NCBI GenBank assembly: GCA_910574345.1
Contig: CAJSZV010000004.1
Span: 124,001-188,000 of the forward strand
Direction of reading: 5' to 3'
Length of the DNA stretch: 64,000 nt
Source: Clostridiaceae bacterium
GTDB lineage: Bacteria > Bacillota > Clostridia > Lachnospirales > Lachnospiraceae
Shown: piece by piece, positions 32,643-42,507 of the stretch
How the letters are laid out: every line of letters begins with the position of its first letter
Numbering within the stretch: the first letter of the stretch is position 1
Translations under genes and position numbers: made by a program
The notes under the pieces: model-generated
Database searches by the model: none
Told to the model about the DNA's origin: nothing
What the model saw: only the letters and a program-made list of their open reading frames with translations

Positions 32643-32663
32643 GTTCACAGGTACCCTGTGAAC
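32643..32663. promoter_or_regulatory. 21-bp palindromic operator candidate
   Basis: The arms gttcacagg and cctgtgaac flank a tac centre, 10 bp upstream of the -35 of the DUF2232 gene and 123 bp upstream of the TetR start. Size and symmetry fit a TetR-dimer operator. Confidence 0.55.
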
Positions 32664-32672
32664 AGTAACGGG

Positions 32673-32701
32673 TTGTGTACCATGATCAGTTATGGTATGA
32701 T
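32673..32701 (+). promoter_or_regulatory. promoter of the DUF2232 gene
   Basis: TTGTGT (32673-32678) and TATGAT (32696-32701) are 17 bp apart. The taccat/atggta pair straddling the spacer could be a second operator. Confidence 0.55.
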
Positions 32702-32768
32702 ATGCAGATAGTATAGGGGAAACCAACGTTCTTACAAAAAGGGACAGACCACGGGAAAAGGAGCCGAT

Positions 32769-33701
32769 ATGATGAATAAAAAATCGCTGAAAATCACAAC
32801 AGGTGCCATGGTTACGGCCATATTCGGTGTAATGCTGCTGCTCAACAGGCAGACAGGCGGACTTTTTGGAGATATTTTCGTGTTCCTGTATCCCATTCCC
32901 ATGGTCGCCTATGGGGCACAGTACGGCATAAAGAGTGCACTCCCGGTCCTGGCTGCTATGTCTTTGCTTTCGTTTTTATTTGGAAATGTCTGGGGGATTT
33001 TTTACGCTGTGACTCAGGCATTGATCGGCATTATATTCGGAGGCTGTCTGTATCACAAGGTTGATATGACAAAGACGTTGTTTACGGTAATGATCTTGTC
33101 TGTCCTTGCGAAGGCTGCTGATATCGTTGTTCTGAGTACTCTGTCCGGTGTGAGTCTGAATCAGAACGTGGAAGAGATGCAGAGGATGATGAACACCGTC
33201 TTTGAGCTGACGGGTACAGCTTTGCCGGATATGATGATGACGACCGGTTATTTGAAACAAATCCTTGTGCTGTCTATGATCTTTTTGGGGATTCTTCAAG
33301 GGTTTGTGGTATATGAGGTCAGTCTTTTGATTCTTCGAAGACTCCGCTTTCCGGTACAGAAGCCGAAGTCTGTATTTTTATATTTCCCGCCGAAATGGAC
33401 CAGTTATGGCGCTTTAGGGGCTTTTCTCCTCTATGGAGCTCAAATGACCCGGCCCTTTGAAGCAGAGATCATACAGAATGCGGTTCTGACCGCAGGGGTC
33501 GCCGGGTATATGTATCTGATCTGTTTTGGAATAATCGGAATTATGCTAACCTTGAAAGTCTATTTTCCAAGGACAGGAATTCTGGGAATTATTTTATGTA
33601 TTATTGGTATGTTTGTGTTTCCTGCTCTGGAGATGACAGCGGGAGTTGTCTATATTGCCAGTGGGTATCATCAGCACTTGCTGGATTCCAGCGCTAATTA
33701 G
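32769..33701 (+). CDS. DUF2232 polytopic membrane protein
   Basis: The 310-aa product is mostly hydrophobic with about eight membrane helices, among them FLYPIPMVAYGAQYGIKSALPVL, typical of the DUF2232/YybS group, which is distantly related to ECF-type transporter S components. The role is unknown; an S-component-like substrate carrier is a possibility. The ATG follows GGAGCCGAT. It has its own promoter and likely TetR control. Confidence 0.8.
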   Translation: MMNKKSLKITTGAMVTAIFGVMLLLNRQTGGLFGDIFVFLYPIPMVAYGAQYGIKSALPVLAAMSLLSFLFGNVWGIFYAVTQALIGIIFGGCLYHKVDMTKTLFTVMILSVLAKAADIVVLSTLSGVSLNQNVEEMQRMMNTVFELTGTALPDMMMTTGYLKQILVLSMIFLGILQGFVVYEVSLLILRRLRFPVQKPKSVFLYFPPKWTSYGALGAFLLYGAQMTRPFEAEIIQNAVLTAGVAGYMYLICFGIIGIMLTLKVYFPRTGILGIILCIIGMFVFPALEMTAGVVYIASGYHQHLLDSSAN

Positions 33702-33780
33702 GACTAATGATAAAAAACAGATAATTTATTAAATAATATCATATTGTGAAATAATCTGACAATTTAATATAAAAAAAGCC

Positions 33781-33809
33781 TTTACAAGCTGGAAAAATTA
33801 TAGTATGAT
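33781..33809 (+). promoter_or_regulatory. gltBD promoter
   Basis: TTTACA (33781-33786) and TATGAT (33804-33809) are 17 bp apart, 68 bp upstream of gltB. Confidence 0.65.
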
Positions 33810-33876
33810 CATCTGCAAATATTACTTTATCGCATCATAGCAATGAAAATCCAACAATCGGGAAAGGAATGAGAGT

Positions 33877-36800
33877 ATGGAAAAAAGCATGCAGATGAGA
33901 ACCGGGAAAGGACCGGAAGCCGCTGACGAGAGGGATGGCAGGCTTCCGGGACTCTATGATCCCAGATTTGAACATGACAACTGCGGAATCGGTGCTGTCG
34001 TGAATATGAAAGGGCTGAAAACCCATAAAACCGTGGAACAGGCCCTTCATATTGTGGAGAATCTGGAACACAGGGCAGGAAAAGACGGAGAAGGCAAGAC
34101 TGGCGACGGTGTCGGTATCATGCTTCAGATCTCACACAAGTTTTTCAGGAAGGTGACGAAACCTCTTGGGATTGAGCTGGGAGACGAGAGGGAGTATGGT
34201 GTCGGCATGTTTTTTTTCCCGCAGGATATACTGGCCAGAAACCAGGCCATGAAGATGTTTGAGATCATTGTGGAAAAAGAGGGCTTAAGATTCCTGGGAT
34301 GGCGGACGGTTCCCATAAAGCCGGAACTGATCGGCAAAAAAGCCGTTGAGAAAATGCCCTGCATGGTTCAGGGATTTGTGGCGAAACCCGGAGACCTTGA
34401 AAAAGGCCTGGAGTTCGACCGCCGTCTCTATGTGGCAAGAAGAGTGTTTGAACAGAGCAATGACAACACCTATGTGGTGTCATTAAGCAGCAGGACCATT
34501 GTCTATAAGGGAATGTTTCTGGTAAAAGAACTGCGCCGTTTCTTTGTGGATCTTCAGGACAAAGACTATGAGTCGGCTCTGGCTACAGTTCATTCCCGGT
34601 TCAGCACCAACACCAATCCAAGCTGGATGCGGGCCCATCCTAACCGGATCATCGTCCATAACGGTGAAATCAACACTATCCGCGGCAATGTGGATAAGAT
34701 GCTGGCACGAGAAGAGACCATGGAGTCAGAATTCTTCCGGGCTGAGATGCACAAGGTTCTTCCTATTATTAATCAGGAAGGCTCTGATTCCGCCATGCTT
34801 GACAATGCCCTGGAATTCATGATGATGAGCGGTATGGCTCTCCCCCTGGCCGTGATGATCATGATCCCGGCTCCATGGCAGTATGATCAGTCCATGCCCC
34901 AGGAAGTGAAGGATTTTTACCACTACTACGCCACTATGATGGAACCATGGGACGGACCGGCCTCCATTGTGTTCAGCGACGGGGATGTGCTGGGAGCTGT
35001 GCTGGACCGCAACGGCCTGAGACCTTCCCGCTATTATATCACGGATGACGGTTATGTGATTCTGTCCTCTGAGGTGGGAGCCATCGACATGGATCAGTCC
35101 CATGTTCTTGTGAAGGAACGGCTCCGTCCGGGGAAAATGCTTTTGGTGGACACGAAACAGGGAAAGATCATCAATGATGATGAGCTGAAATTGTATTATT
35201 CCGGCAGAAAACCTTATGGACAATGGCTGGACTCCAATCTAGTGGAGCTTAAGAAACTGACCATTCCCAACATCGGCGTTCCTCAGATGACAGGGGAGAT
35301 GAGAGCCAGACTTCAGAAAACTTACGGCTATACCTATGAACAGTACAAAACCATGATTCTGCCCATGGCCTTAAACGGGGCGGAGCCAGCTTCCGCCATG
35401 GGAGCAGACAGCCCCCTTGCCGTGCTTTCTAAGAAACACCAGCCCTTATTTAACTATTTCAAGCAGCTCTTTGCCCAGGTAACCAATCCGCCTATTGATT
35501 CCATCCGTGAGGAAATCGTTACCTCCGCCACGGTATTTGTGGGAGAGGACGGCAATGTGCTGGAAGAAAAGGCGGAAAACTGCAAGATTCTTCAGGTTGA
35601 CAACCCGATTCTTACCTGTACAGATCTGCTGAAAATTAAATATATGAAAAAGCCCGGATTTAAGGTGGAGGTCATCCCCATTACTTATTATAAAAACACA
35701 TCGCTGGAAAAGGCCATTGACCGACTTTTTCTGGAGGTGGACCGGGCTCACCGGGCAGGGGCCAATATCATTATTTTATCAGACAGGGATATTGACGAAA
35801 ATCATGTGCCCATTCCATCTCTTTTGGCAGTATCGGCCCTGCAGCAGCATTTGGTAAAAACAAAAAAGCGCACTTCCGTGGCATTGATTCTGGAAAGCGG
35901 AGAGCCCAGAGAGGTACATCATTTTGCCACGCTCCTCGGATACGGCGCCTGTGCCATCAATCCCTATCTGGCCCAGGAGTCCATCAAATACCTGATTGAG
36001 ACAAAAATGCTTGATAAAGATTATTACGCGGCAGTCAATGATTATAATCTGGCTGTGCTTCACGGCATTGTAAAGATCGCTTCCAAGATGGGCATCTCTA
36101 CTATCCAGTCCTACCAGGGCGCACAGATTTTTGAGGCCATCGGCATCTCAAGGGAAGTGATAGACCGGTATTTCACTGATACGGTCAGCAGAGTCGGCGG
36201 CATCACGCTGGAGGATATTGCCAATGATGTGGATACTCTGCACTCATCGGCTTTTGATCCTTTGGGCCTTGATGTGGATTTGACTCTGGACAGCGTGGGA
36301 AGCCATAAGAGAAGGGCGGGGCAGGAGGAACATCTCTATAATCCCCTTACCATTCATCTTCTGCAGGAGGCTTCCCGAACCGGAAGTTATGAAATCTTCA
36401 AGGAGTATTCTCATGCTCTCAATGAGGAGGGGCTGACAGTCAACTTAAGAAGCCTTATTGATTTTAAATTTGACGAAAAAGGCGGTATTCCCATAGAGGA
36501 AGTGGAGAGTGTAGATTCCATTGTGAAACGGTTTAAGACCGGAGCCATGTCCTACGGTTCTATCTCCCAGGAAGCCCATGAGACACTTGCCATGGCCATG
36601 AACCGCATAGGAGGCAAATCCAACAGCGGCGAAGGCGGCGAGAGTCTGGAACGGCTGAATCCCAAACCCGGCAGGGCCAACCGCTGTTCTGCTATCAAAC
36701 AGGTGGCATCAGGAAGGTTTGGAGTCACATCCCAGTATCTGGTCAGCGCCCAGGAGATTCAGATTAAGATGGCTCAGGGAGCCAAACCGGGGGAGGGCGG

Positions 36801-38469
36801 GCAGCTTCCGGGCAAAAAAGTGTACCCATGGGTGGCCAAGACAAGACATTCCACCACTGGCGTAGGTCTGATCTCCCCACCGCCCCATCATGATATTTAT
36901 TCCATTGAGGATCTTGCCCAGCTGATCTTTGATTTGAAAAACTCCAACAACCAGGCGAGAATTTCTGTAAAGCTGGTGTCAGAGGCCGGCGTTGGAACCG
37001 TGGCGGCCGGTGTGGCGAAGGCAGGAGCTCAGGTAATCCTGGTATCTTCTTTTGACGGAGGAACCGGAGCCGCGCCCAGAAACTCCATCTATAACGCAGG
37101 GCTTCCGTGGGAGCTTGGCATTGCCGAGGCCCATCAGACCCTGATTATGAACGGACTCAGGGACAAGGTGATTCTGGAAACTGACGGAAAGCTGATGACA
37201 GGCCGGGATGTGGCCATTGCCTGTATGCTGGGAGCAGAAGAGTTCGGCTTTGCCACGGCGCCCCTTGTGGCCATGGGCTGTGTGATGATGCGGGTCTGCA
37301 ATCTGGATACCTGTCCTGTCGGCATCGCCACCCAGAATCCGGAGCTGCGAAAGCGGTTTAAAGGTAAGCCGGAATATGTAGTGAATTTTATGCATTTCAT
37401 AGCTGAGGAACTGAGAGAATATATGGCAAAACTGGGAATCCGCAAGGTGGATGAGCTGGTAGGGCGTACGGATCTGTTGAAGAAAAAAGAGCAGATTCCG
37501 TCACCGAGAGCAGCCAAGGTGGATTTGACCAACATTTTGGGAAATCCCTATGCCGGGATGAAACTGTCAGGATATGATCAGAAACAGCCCTTTGATTTTA
37601 AACTGGAAAATACGGCGGACGAAAAAATTCTTCTCAAAAAGCTGAAACCGGCCCTGGCATCAGGGCAGAAAAAGAGTCTGCAGCTGGAAGTATCCAACGT
37701 AGACCGGACTCTGGGAACCATCTTTGGCGCGGAGATCACAAGAATGTACCCGGATGGCCTTCCGGAAGACACCTTTACGGTGAGCTGCAGAGGAAGCGGC
37801 GGTCAGAGCTTCGGCGCATTTATACCAAAGGGACTGACTCTGGAGCTGATTGGCGACAGCAACGATTATTTCGGCAAAGGATTGTCCGGCGGCAAACTGG
37901 TGGTATATCCTCCCGCCGGAGTAAAATTCAGGGCGGAAGACAATATTGTCATCGGCAATGTGGCCCTTTATGGAGCCACAAGCGGAAAAGCCTTTATAAA
38001 CGGTGTGGCAGGGGAACGTTTCTGCGTCCGCAATTCCGGCGCCACCGCCGTGGTGGAGGGAGTGGGAGATCACGGATGCGAATACATGACAGGAGGCCGG
38101 GTTGTGGTTCTGGGAACCACAGGCAAAAATTTTGCGGCCGGCATGAGCGGCGGCATCGCCTATGTTCTGGATGAGAAAAACGATCTTTACAAGCGGCTGA
38201 ATAAAGAGATGGTGTCTTTCGAGGAAGTGACAAACAAATATGACGTTCTGGAACTGAAGGCCATGATTCAGGAGCATGTAGCCTATACCAATTCCCCGCG
38301 GGGAAAAGATATTCTGGAACATTTTGGAGAATATCTTCCGCGGTTTAAAAAGATTCTTCCCCATGATTACCGCCGCATGATGAATACCATTGTGCAGATG
38401 GAAGAAAAAGGGTTAAGCAGCGATCAGGCACAGATTGAGGCATTTTATGCCAACACCAGGGAACCGTAG
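33877..38469 (+). CDS. gltB: glutamate synthase (NADPH) large subunit
   Basis: The 1530-aa enzyme is the alpha chain of GOGAT, which transfers glutamine amide to 2-oxoglutarate. The N-terminal nucleophile Cys36 sits in DNCGIG after a probable propeptide. The FMN/synthase domain contains GEGGESLERLNP, and the 3Fe-4S Cys cluster is in VCNLDTCPVG with the nearby MGC. A C-terminal GXGXG-type beta-helix domain (GDSNDYFGKGLSGGKLVVYPP) ends the chain. Length is normal. It is followed 14 bp later by gltD. Confidence 0.97.
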   Translation: MEKSMQMRTGKGPEAADERDGRLPGLYDPRFEHDNCGIGAVVNMKGLKTHKTVEQALHIVENLEHRAGKDGEGKTGDGVGIMLQISHKFFRKVTKPLGIELGDEREYGVGMFFFPQDILARNQAMKMFEIIVEKEGLRFLGWRTVPIKPELIGKKAVEKMPCMVQGFVAKPGDLEKGLEFDRRLYVARRVFEQSNDNTYVVSLSSRTIVYKGMFLVKELRRFFVDLQDKDYESALATVHSRFSTNTNPSWMRAHPNRIIVHNGEINTIRGNVDKMLAREETMESEFFRAEMHKVLPIINQEGSDSAMLDNALEFMMMSGMALPLAVMIMIPAPWQYDQSMPQEVKDFYHYYATMMEPWDGPASIVFSDGDVLGAVLDRNGLRPSRYYITDDGYVILSSEVGAIDMDQSHVLVKERLRPGKMLLVDTKQGKIINDDELKLYYSGRKPYGQWLDSNLVELKKLTIPNIGVPQMTGEMRARLQKTYGYTYEQYKTMILPMALNGAEPASAMGADSPLAVLSKKHQPLFNYFKQLFAQVTNPPIDSIREEIVTSATVFVGEDGNVLEEKAENCKILQVDNPILTCTDLLKIKYMKKPGFKVEVIPITYYKNTSLEKAIDRLFLEVDRAHRAGANIIILSDRDIDENHVPIPSLLAVSALQQHLVKTKKRTSVALILESGEPREVHHFATLLGYGACAINPYLAQESIKYLIETKMLDKDYYAAVNDYNLAVLHGIVKIASKMGISTIQSYQGAQIFEAIGISREVIDRYFTDTVSRVGGITLEDIANDVDTLHSSAFDPLGLDVDLTLDSVGSHKRRAGQEEHLYNPLTIHLLQEASRTGSYEIFKEYSHALNEEGLTVNLRSLIDFKFDEKGGIPIEEVESVDSIVKRFKTGAMSYGSISQEAHETLAMAMNRIGGKSNSGEGGESLERLNPKPGRANRCSAIKQVASGRFGVTSQYLVSAQEIQIKMAQGAKPGEGGQLPGKKVYPWVAKTRHSTTGVGLISPPPHHDIYSIEDLAQLIFDLKNSNNQARISVKLVSEAGVGTVAAGVAKAGAQVILVSSFDGGTGAAPRNSIYNAGLPWELGIAEAHQTLIMNGLRDKVILETDGKLMTGRDVAIACMLGAEEFGFATAPLVAMGCVMMRVCNLDTCPVGIATQNPELRKRFKGKPEYVVNFMHFIAEELREYMAKLGIRKVDELVGRTDLLKKKEQIPSPRAAKVDLTNILGNPYAGMKLSGYDQKQPFDFKLENTADEKILLKKLKPALASGQKKSLQLEVSNVDRTLGTIFGAEITRMYPDGLPEDTFTVSCRGSGGQSFGAFIPKGLTLELIGDSNDYFGKGLSGGKLVVYPPAGVKFRAEDNIVIGNVALYGATSGKAFINGVAGERFCVRNSGATAVVEGVGDHGCEYMTGGRVVVLGTTGKNFAAGMSGGIAYVLDEKNDLYKRLNKEMVSFEEVTNKYDVLELKAMIQEHVAYTNSPRGKDILEHFGEYLPRFKKILPHDYRRMMNTIVQMEEKGLSSDQAQIEAFYANTREP

Positions 38470-38483
38470 AAGGGAGTGAGAAT

Positions 38484-39971
38484 ATGGGAAAGCCAACAGG
38501 ATTTTTAGAGTATGAGAGAGTTACCAGCAAAGCCCTGGAGCCGAAAGAACGAATCAAACATTTCAACGAATTCCACACTCCTTTAAGCGAAAGGGAGCAG
38601 AGAAGACAGGGAGGCAGATGCATGGAATGCGGCGTCCCCTTCTGCCAGTCCGGCATGATGATCAAAGGAATGACCTCCGGCTGTCCCCTGAACAATCTGA
38701 TTCCGGAGTGGAATGACCTGATCTACAGCGGAAACTGGCGTCAGGCGTACAACCGGTTAAAGAGAACCAACAGTTTCCCGGAATTTACATCCAGAGTCTG
38801 CCCGGCTCCCTGTGAGGCCGCCTGTACCTGCGGGCTCAACGGAGACCCTGTAAGCGTAAAGGAAAATGAATTCGCAGTCATTGAGCGGGCCTATGAGGAA
38901 GGAACCGCAGCGGCCAAACCCCCCAGAATCCGCACGGGAAAGAAGGTGGCAGTCGTAGGATCCGGACCGGCAGGCCTGGCAGCAGCAGACCAGCTGAACA
39001 AGAGAGGCCATTCTGTCACCGTGTTTGAGCGGGAGGACCGGGCAGGCGGCCTCCTGATGTACGGCATTCCTAATATGAAACTGGAAAAAGGGGTCATACT
39101 CCGAAAGCTCCATGTCATGAAGGAAGAAGGCGTGGTCTTTGAAACAGGCGTTCATGTAGGAGAGAATTACGAGGCTGCCCGGCTTTTAAAAGAATTCGAC
39201 AGCGTAATTCTGGCCTGCGGCGCATCTGAGCCCAGAGATATCCAGGTACCGGGAAGAGATGCCGACGGAATCTGTTATGCCGTGGATTTCCTGAAAATGA
39301 CAACCAAAAGTCTTCTGAATTCCAACTTGACAGACAAAACCTATATATCCGCCAAGGGAAAACATGTACTGGTCATCGGCGGCGGGGATACGGGCAACGA
39401 CTGTGTGGGAACTGCCATTCGTCATGGATGCTCCTCCGTAGTTCAGCTTGAAATAATGCCGAAACTTCCGGATAAGCGGTCAGAGGACAACACCTGGCCG
39501 GAATGGCCCAGAATCTGTAAGACGGATTACGGTCAGGAGGAAAGCATTGCTCTGTTCGGAAAAGATCCGAGGATGTATGAGACCACGGTAAAGGAATTTA
39601 AAAAGGATAAAAGCGGAAAAGTGTGCGGCGCGGTTCTGATTCATGTGGAACAGAAAAAAGATCCGAAAACAGGCAGAATCCAAATGGTTCCTGTAGAAGG
39701 AAGCGAAAAGGAGATTGCCGTACAGCTGGTGCTCATTGCCGCAGGATTTACTGGAAGCCAAAAGTATGTGGCAGATGCATTCGGGGTAAAATTAAACGAG
39801 AGAAACAATGTGTTCACCCAGGCAGGCTCCTACAAGACCAATGCAGAACACGTGTTTGTCGCAGGAGACATGCGCCGGGGACAGTCCCTGGTGGTATGGG
39901 CCATTAAAGAAGGACGTGAGGCGGCTAAGGAAGTAGACCAGGCTCTAATGGGATACACGAATTTGGTGTAG
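38484..39971 (+). CDS. gltD: glutamate synthase small subunit
   Basis: The beta chain of 495 aa. The N-terminal 4Fe-4S Cys are in CMECGVPFCQSG, GCPLNNLIPEW and CPAPCEAACTCG. The FAD site is VAVVGSGPAGLAAADQL, the NADPH site VLVIGGGDTGNDC, and the final FVAGDMRRGQSLVVWAIKEGR. It feeds NADPH electrons to GltB. It shares the gltB promoter; a terminator follows. Confidence 0.97.
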   Translation: MGKPTGFLEYERVTSKALEPKERIKHFNEFHTPLSEREQRRQGGRCMECGVPFCQSGMMIKGMTSGCPLNNLIPEWNDLIYSGNWRQAYNRLKRTNSFPEFTSRVCPAPCEAACTCGLNGDPVSVKENEFAVIERAYEEGTAAAKPPRIRTGKKVAVVGSGPAGLAAADQLNKRGHSVTVFEREDRAGGLLMYGIPNMKLEKGVILRKLHVMKEEGVVFETGVHVGENYEAARLLKEFDSVILACGASEPRDIQVPGRDADGICYAVDFLKMTTKSLLNSNLTDKTYISAKGKHVLVIGGGDTGNDCVGTAIRHGCSSVVQLEIMPKLPDKRSEDNTWPEWPRICKTDYGQEESIALFGKDPRMYETTVKEFKKDKSGKVCGAVLIHVEQKKDPKTGRIQMVPVEGSEKEIAVQLVLIAAGFTGSQKYVADAFGVKLNERNNVFTQAGSYKTNAEHVFVAGDMRRGQSLVVWAIKEGREAAKEVDQALMGYTNLV

Positions 39972-40026
39972 TATGCTGTGACTGTAAAAGTCAAAGTTGA
40001 GAGAATAATTTAACGAAACATTAATG

Positions 40027-40058
40027 TATGCCCGGACCGTAAGGCTGGGCATATTTTG
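40027..40058 (+). terminator. gltBD terminator
   Basis: The arms tatgccc (40027-40033) and gggcata (40047-40053) are followed by T residues. Confidence 0.65.
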
Positions 40059-40146
40059 TATCGGAACGGGGCGATATATCGACCTGTCAAATAGCATCCT
40101 TATGCTACCATAGAACTATCGCAGCAGGAAAGGAGCTATACTACAT

Positions 40147-40470
40147 ATGAGTGATAATGAATTATTGCTTGCCATTTCAAGTATGATGGATCAAAAGTTA
40201 GGACCAATTCAAAAAGACATTTCCCAAATCCAAGATAATATGACAGATATAAAAGCACAGATGATGGAAATGGATGTGCGGGTAAAACGGATGGAAATCA
40301 ATCTGGAAAACGAGATCCTTCCAAGGCTCCAAAATATAGAGTCCTGTTACACCTCCACATACGAACGATATGCCAAAGGTGTGGATCAGATCGAAAACAC
40401 CATGCAGGACGTAGCCCTTATTAAAACCGTAGTTACGAAACATAGTGAGAAATTGGAGAAAATATCCTGA
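40147..40470 (+). CDS. 107-aa coiled-coil protein of unknown role
   Basis: The product is a continuous helix: MMDQKLGPIQKDISQIQDNMTDIKAQMMEMDVRVKRMEINLENEILPRLQNIE and a Glu/Lys-rich end. Such small coiled-coil proteins are widespread in Lachnospiraceae and unassigned. The ATG lies behind AGGAGC. It has no membrane segment. A strong terminator follows immediately. Confidence 0.6.
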   Translation: MSDNELLLAISSMMDQKLGPIQKDISQIQDNMTDIKAQMMEMDVRVKRMEINLENEILPRLQNIESCYTSTYERYAKGVDQIENTMQDVALIKTVVTKHSEKLEKIS

Positions 40471-40471
40471 C

Positions 40472-40503
40472 AAAAATACTCAGACCATGGTCTGGGTATT
40501 TTT
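40472..40503 (+). terminator. terminator after the coiled-coil gene
   Basis: aaaaatactcagacca (40472-40487) and tggtctgggtattttt (40488-40503) form a 16-bp stem with one G-U or mismatch, ending in T residues. Confidence 0.8.
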
Positions 40504-40564
40504 GTTGGGGCGGCTTTTATATATCTGGACAAACAGCTCAAAGAGTAGTAAACTATAAGATACA

Positions 40565-40610
40565 GCATCTAACTATTCGCGAAAGAATAGTTTAACGAAT
40601 AGTTGGATGC
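40565..40610 (+). promoter_or_regulatory. leader with mutually exclusive hairpins before the ttcA-like gene
   Basis: gcatctaactattcg (40565-40579) can pair with cgaatagttggatgc (40596-40610) at 14 of 15 positions. The inner aactattc can alternatively pair with gaatagtt at 40585-40592. The repeat of gaatagtt gives two competing stems 26 nt before the start codon, suggesting a regulated leader. Confidence 0.45.
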
Positions 40611-40635
40611 ATATTCCCACCAGAAAGGAACCTCC

Positions 40636-41364
40636 ATGAAACTCCAGCGATTACTCAGCCTGACCCGCCAGGCTGTAGATACTTATGAGATGATTAGCTC
40701 CGGGGACCGTATTGCCATTGGAATCTCAGGCGGCAAAGACAGCCTGGCATTGCTGTATGCCTTACAAAGTCTCATGAAATTTTATCCTGAAAAATTTGAA
40801 ATCCATGCAGTCACCGTAGACCTGGGTTTTGAGAATTTTGACGTATCAAAGATCAAAGCTCTCTGTGAGCAATTATCTGTGCCCTATACGGTCATTTCTA
40901 CGGATATAGGAAAGATCGTGTTTCAAACCCGCCGGGAATCCGCCCCCTGTTCTCTCTGTGCAAAACTCCGCAAAGGGGCGCTCAACAAAGCGGCCCTTGA
41001 ATTGAATTGCAATAAAGTGGCTTATGGCCATCATAAAAATGATGTTGTAGAGACGATGTTATTGTCTCTCATCTATGAGGGACGATTTTATTCGTTTTCT
41101 CCCAAGACTTACTTAGACCGAACAGGTCTGACTCTGATTCGGCCTCTGATATATGTGGATGAGGCCGATGTGATTGGGTTTTCCAATAAGTATCAATTGC
41201 CCATATGCAAAAACCCCTGCCCGGCGGACGGTTATACCAAAAGAGAATATGTTAAAAAATTATCAAAATCTTTGGAACATGATAATCCCGGCGTCAGAGA
41301 CCGCATGTTTCATGCCATCATTCATGGGGCCATACCCGGCTGGCCTGATACGCCCATACATTAA
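40636..41364 (+). CDS. TtcA-like tRNA 2-thiocytidine biosynthesis ATPase
   Basis: The PP-loop SGGKDS is at residues 31-36, and CSLC at about 105-108 matches the TtcA/TtuA CxxC pair that holds an iron-sulfur cluster. The GYTKREYVKKLSKSLE and MFHAIIHG regions close the domain. It probably thiolates a cytidine in tRNA. The start at 40636 follows AAAGGAACCTCC; the upstream frame lies in the leader hairpin. 242 aa. Confidence 0.88.
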   Translation: MKLQRLLSLTRQAVDTYEMISSGDRIAIGISGGKDSLALLYALQSLMKFYPEKFEIHAVTVDLGFENFDVSKIKALCEQLSVPYTVISTDIGKIVFQTRRESAPCSLCAKLRKGALNKAALELNCNKVAYGHHKNDVVETMLLSLIYEGRFYSFSPKTYLDRTGLTLIRPLIYVDEADVIGFSNKYQLPICKNPCPADGYTKREYVKKLSKSLEHDNPGVRDRMFHAIIHGAIPGWPDTPIH

Positions 41365-41380
41365 ACGGAGGAATTTATCT

Positions 41381-42433
41381 ATGAAACAACTGCCATACCA
41401 TGAACAAAAGGATCGGGAAAATATAAAGAAACTACGTCTTATGATTCAGGAGCTTCCCCCTTTCTGCCCTGATTTCTTTCGCGGAATCGAACAGCAGACT
41501 TCATCAAGAACGAGAATCGCCTACGCCTATGACTTAAAGATATTCTTTGACTTTTTGCAAAAGGAAAATCCGATCATTGCAAAGCTGAATCGAAAGGACA
41601 TCACACTCTCCCACTTAGACCAGATTCAGGTTACTGATCTGGAAGAATACATGGAATATCTGAAATACCGCTTTAACGATAAGAATCAGGAAGTAGTCAA
41701 TAAAGAACGGGGGATCATGAGGAAAATATCCTCGCTGAAAAGTTTTTATAACTACTACTACCGCAGGGAATTAATAAAGAATAATCCGGCTGCTCTTGTC
41801 TCCCTTCCGAAACTTCATGAAAAAGAGATCATTCGTCTGGATATTGACGAGGTAGCCATGCTGCTGGATGAGGTGGAAAAAGGGGAATCTCTGACAGAAA
41901 AACAGAAACAATACCATGAGCGAACAAAAGTTCGTGATCTCGCATTACTAACGCTTCTTCTCGGCACAGGGATCCGAGTATCGGAATGTGTGGGACTGGA
42001 TATAGATGATATTGATTTAAAAAACGGCGGAATTCTGGTCCACAGGAAAGGCGGAAAAGAAGTCACCGTGTACTTCGGTGTGGAGGTGGAGGATGCTCTT
42101 TTAGACTATCTGGAAGACCGTCAGCGAATGATCCCTGCCGACGGTCACGAAAATGCACTCTTTCTCTCTCTGCAGATGAAGAGAATGTCTGTTCGAAGCG
42201 TGGAAAACCTGGTAAAAAAATATGCGAAGATCGTAACGCCTCTCAAAAAAATCACGCCACATAAACTGAGAAGTACATACGGCACTTCCCTCTACCAGGA
42301 AACGGGAGATATCTATCTGGTGGCTGACGTCCTGGGACACTCGGATGTAAATACCACGAAAAAACACTATGCGGCGCTGGATGACGCAAGAAGAAGAAGC
42401 GCCAGAGATAAAGTACGGCTCAGGGAATCATAA
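41381..42433 (+). CDS. XerC/XerD-type tyrosine recombinase
   Basis: 350 aa. An N-terminal SAM-like core-binding domain (residues 30-130) is followed by a catalytic domain with R in GTGIRVSECVGLDIDDID, H294-x-x-R297 (HKLRST) and LGHSDVNTTKKHYA with the Tyr nucleophile. All catalytic residues are present. It could be a chromosomal dimer resolution recombinase or a stand-alone integrase; no attachment repeats flank it. It starts 16 bp after the ttcA-like gene with GGAGGAATTTATCT. Confidence 0.9.
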   Translation: MKQLPYHEQKDRENIKKLRLMIQELPPFCPDFFRGIEQQTSSRTRIAYAYDLKIFFDFLQKENPIIAKLNRKDITLSHLDQIQVTDLEEYMEYLKYRFNDKNQEVVNKERGIMRKISSLKSFYNYYYRRELIKNNPAALVSLPKLHEKEIIRLDIDEVAMLLDEVEKGESLTEKQKQYHERTKVRDLALLTLLLGTGIRVSECVGLDIDDIDLKNGGILVHRKGGKEVTVYFGVEVEDALLDYLEDRQRMIPADGHENALFLSLQMKRMSVRSVENLVKKYAKIVTPLKKITPHKLRSTYGTSLYQETGDIYLVADVLGHSDVNTTKKHYAALDDARRRSARDKVRLRES

Positions 42434-42507
42434 CCGTTCTGATCACCTCCATATGCACTGTGAACAGTCCTAAAGATTTCTAAAAGAGTCAATAAGAACT
42501 AAAAGGG

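Noticed and set aside
41381-42433. tyrosine recombinase as sign of a second mobile element
   Set aside because: Flanking genes are chromosomal and no attachment repeats or composition shift were seen around it.
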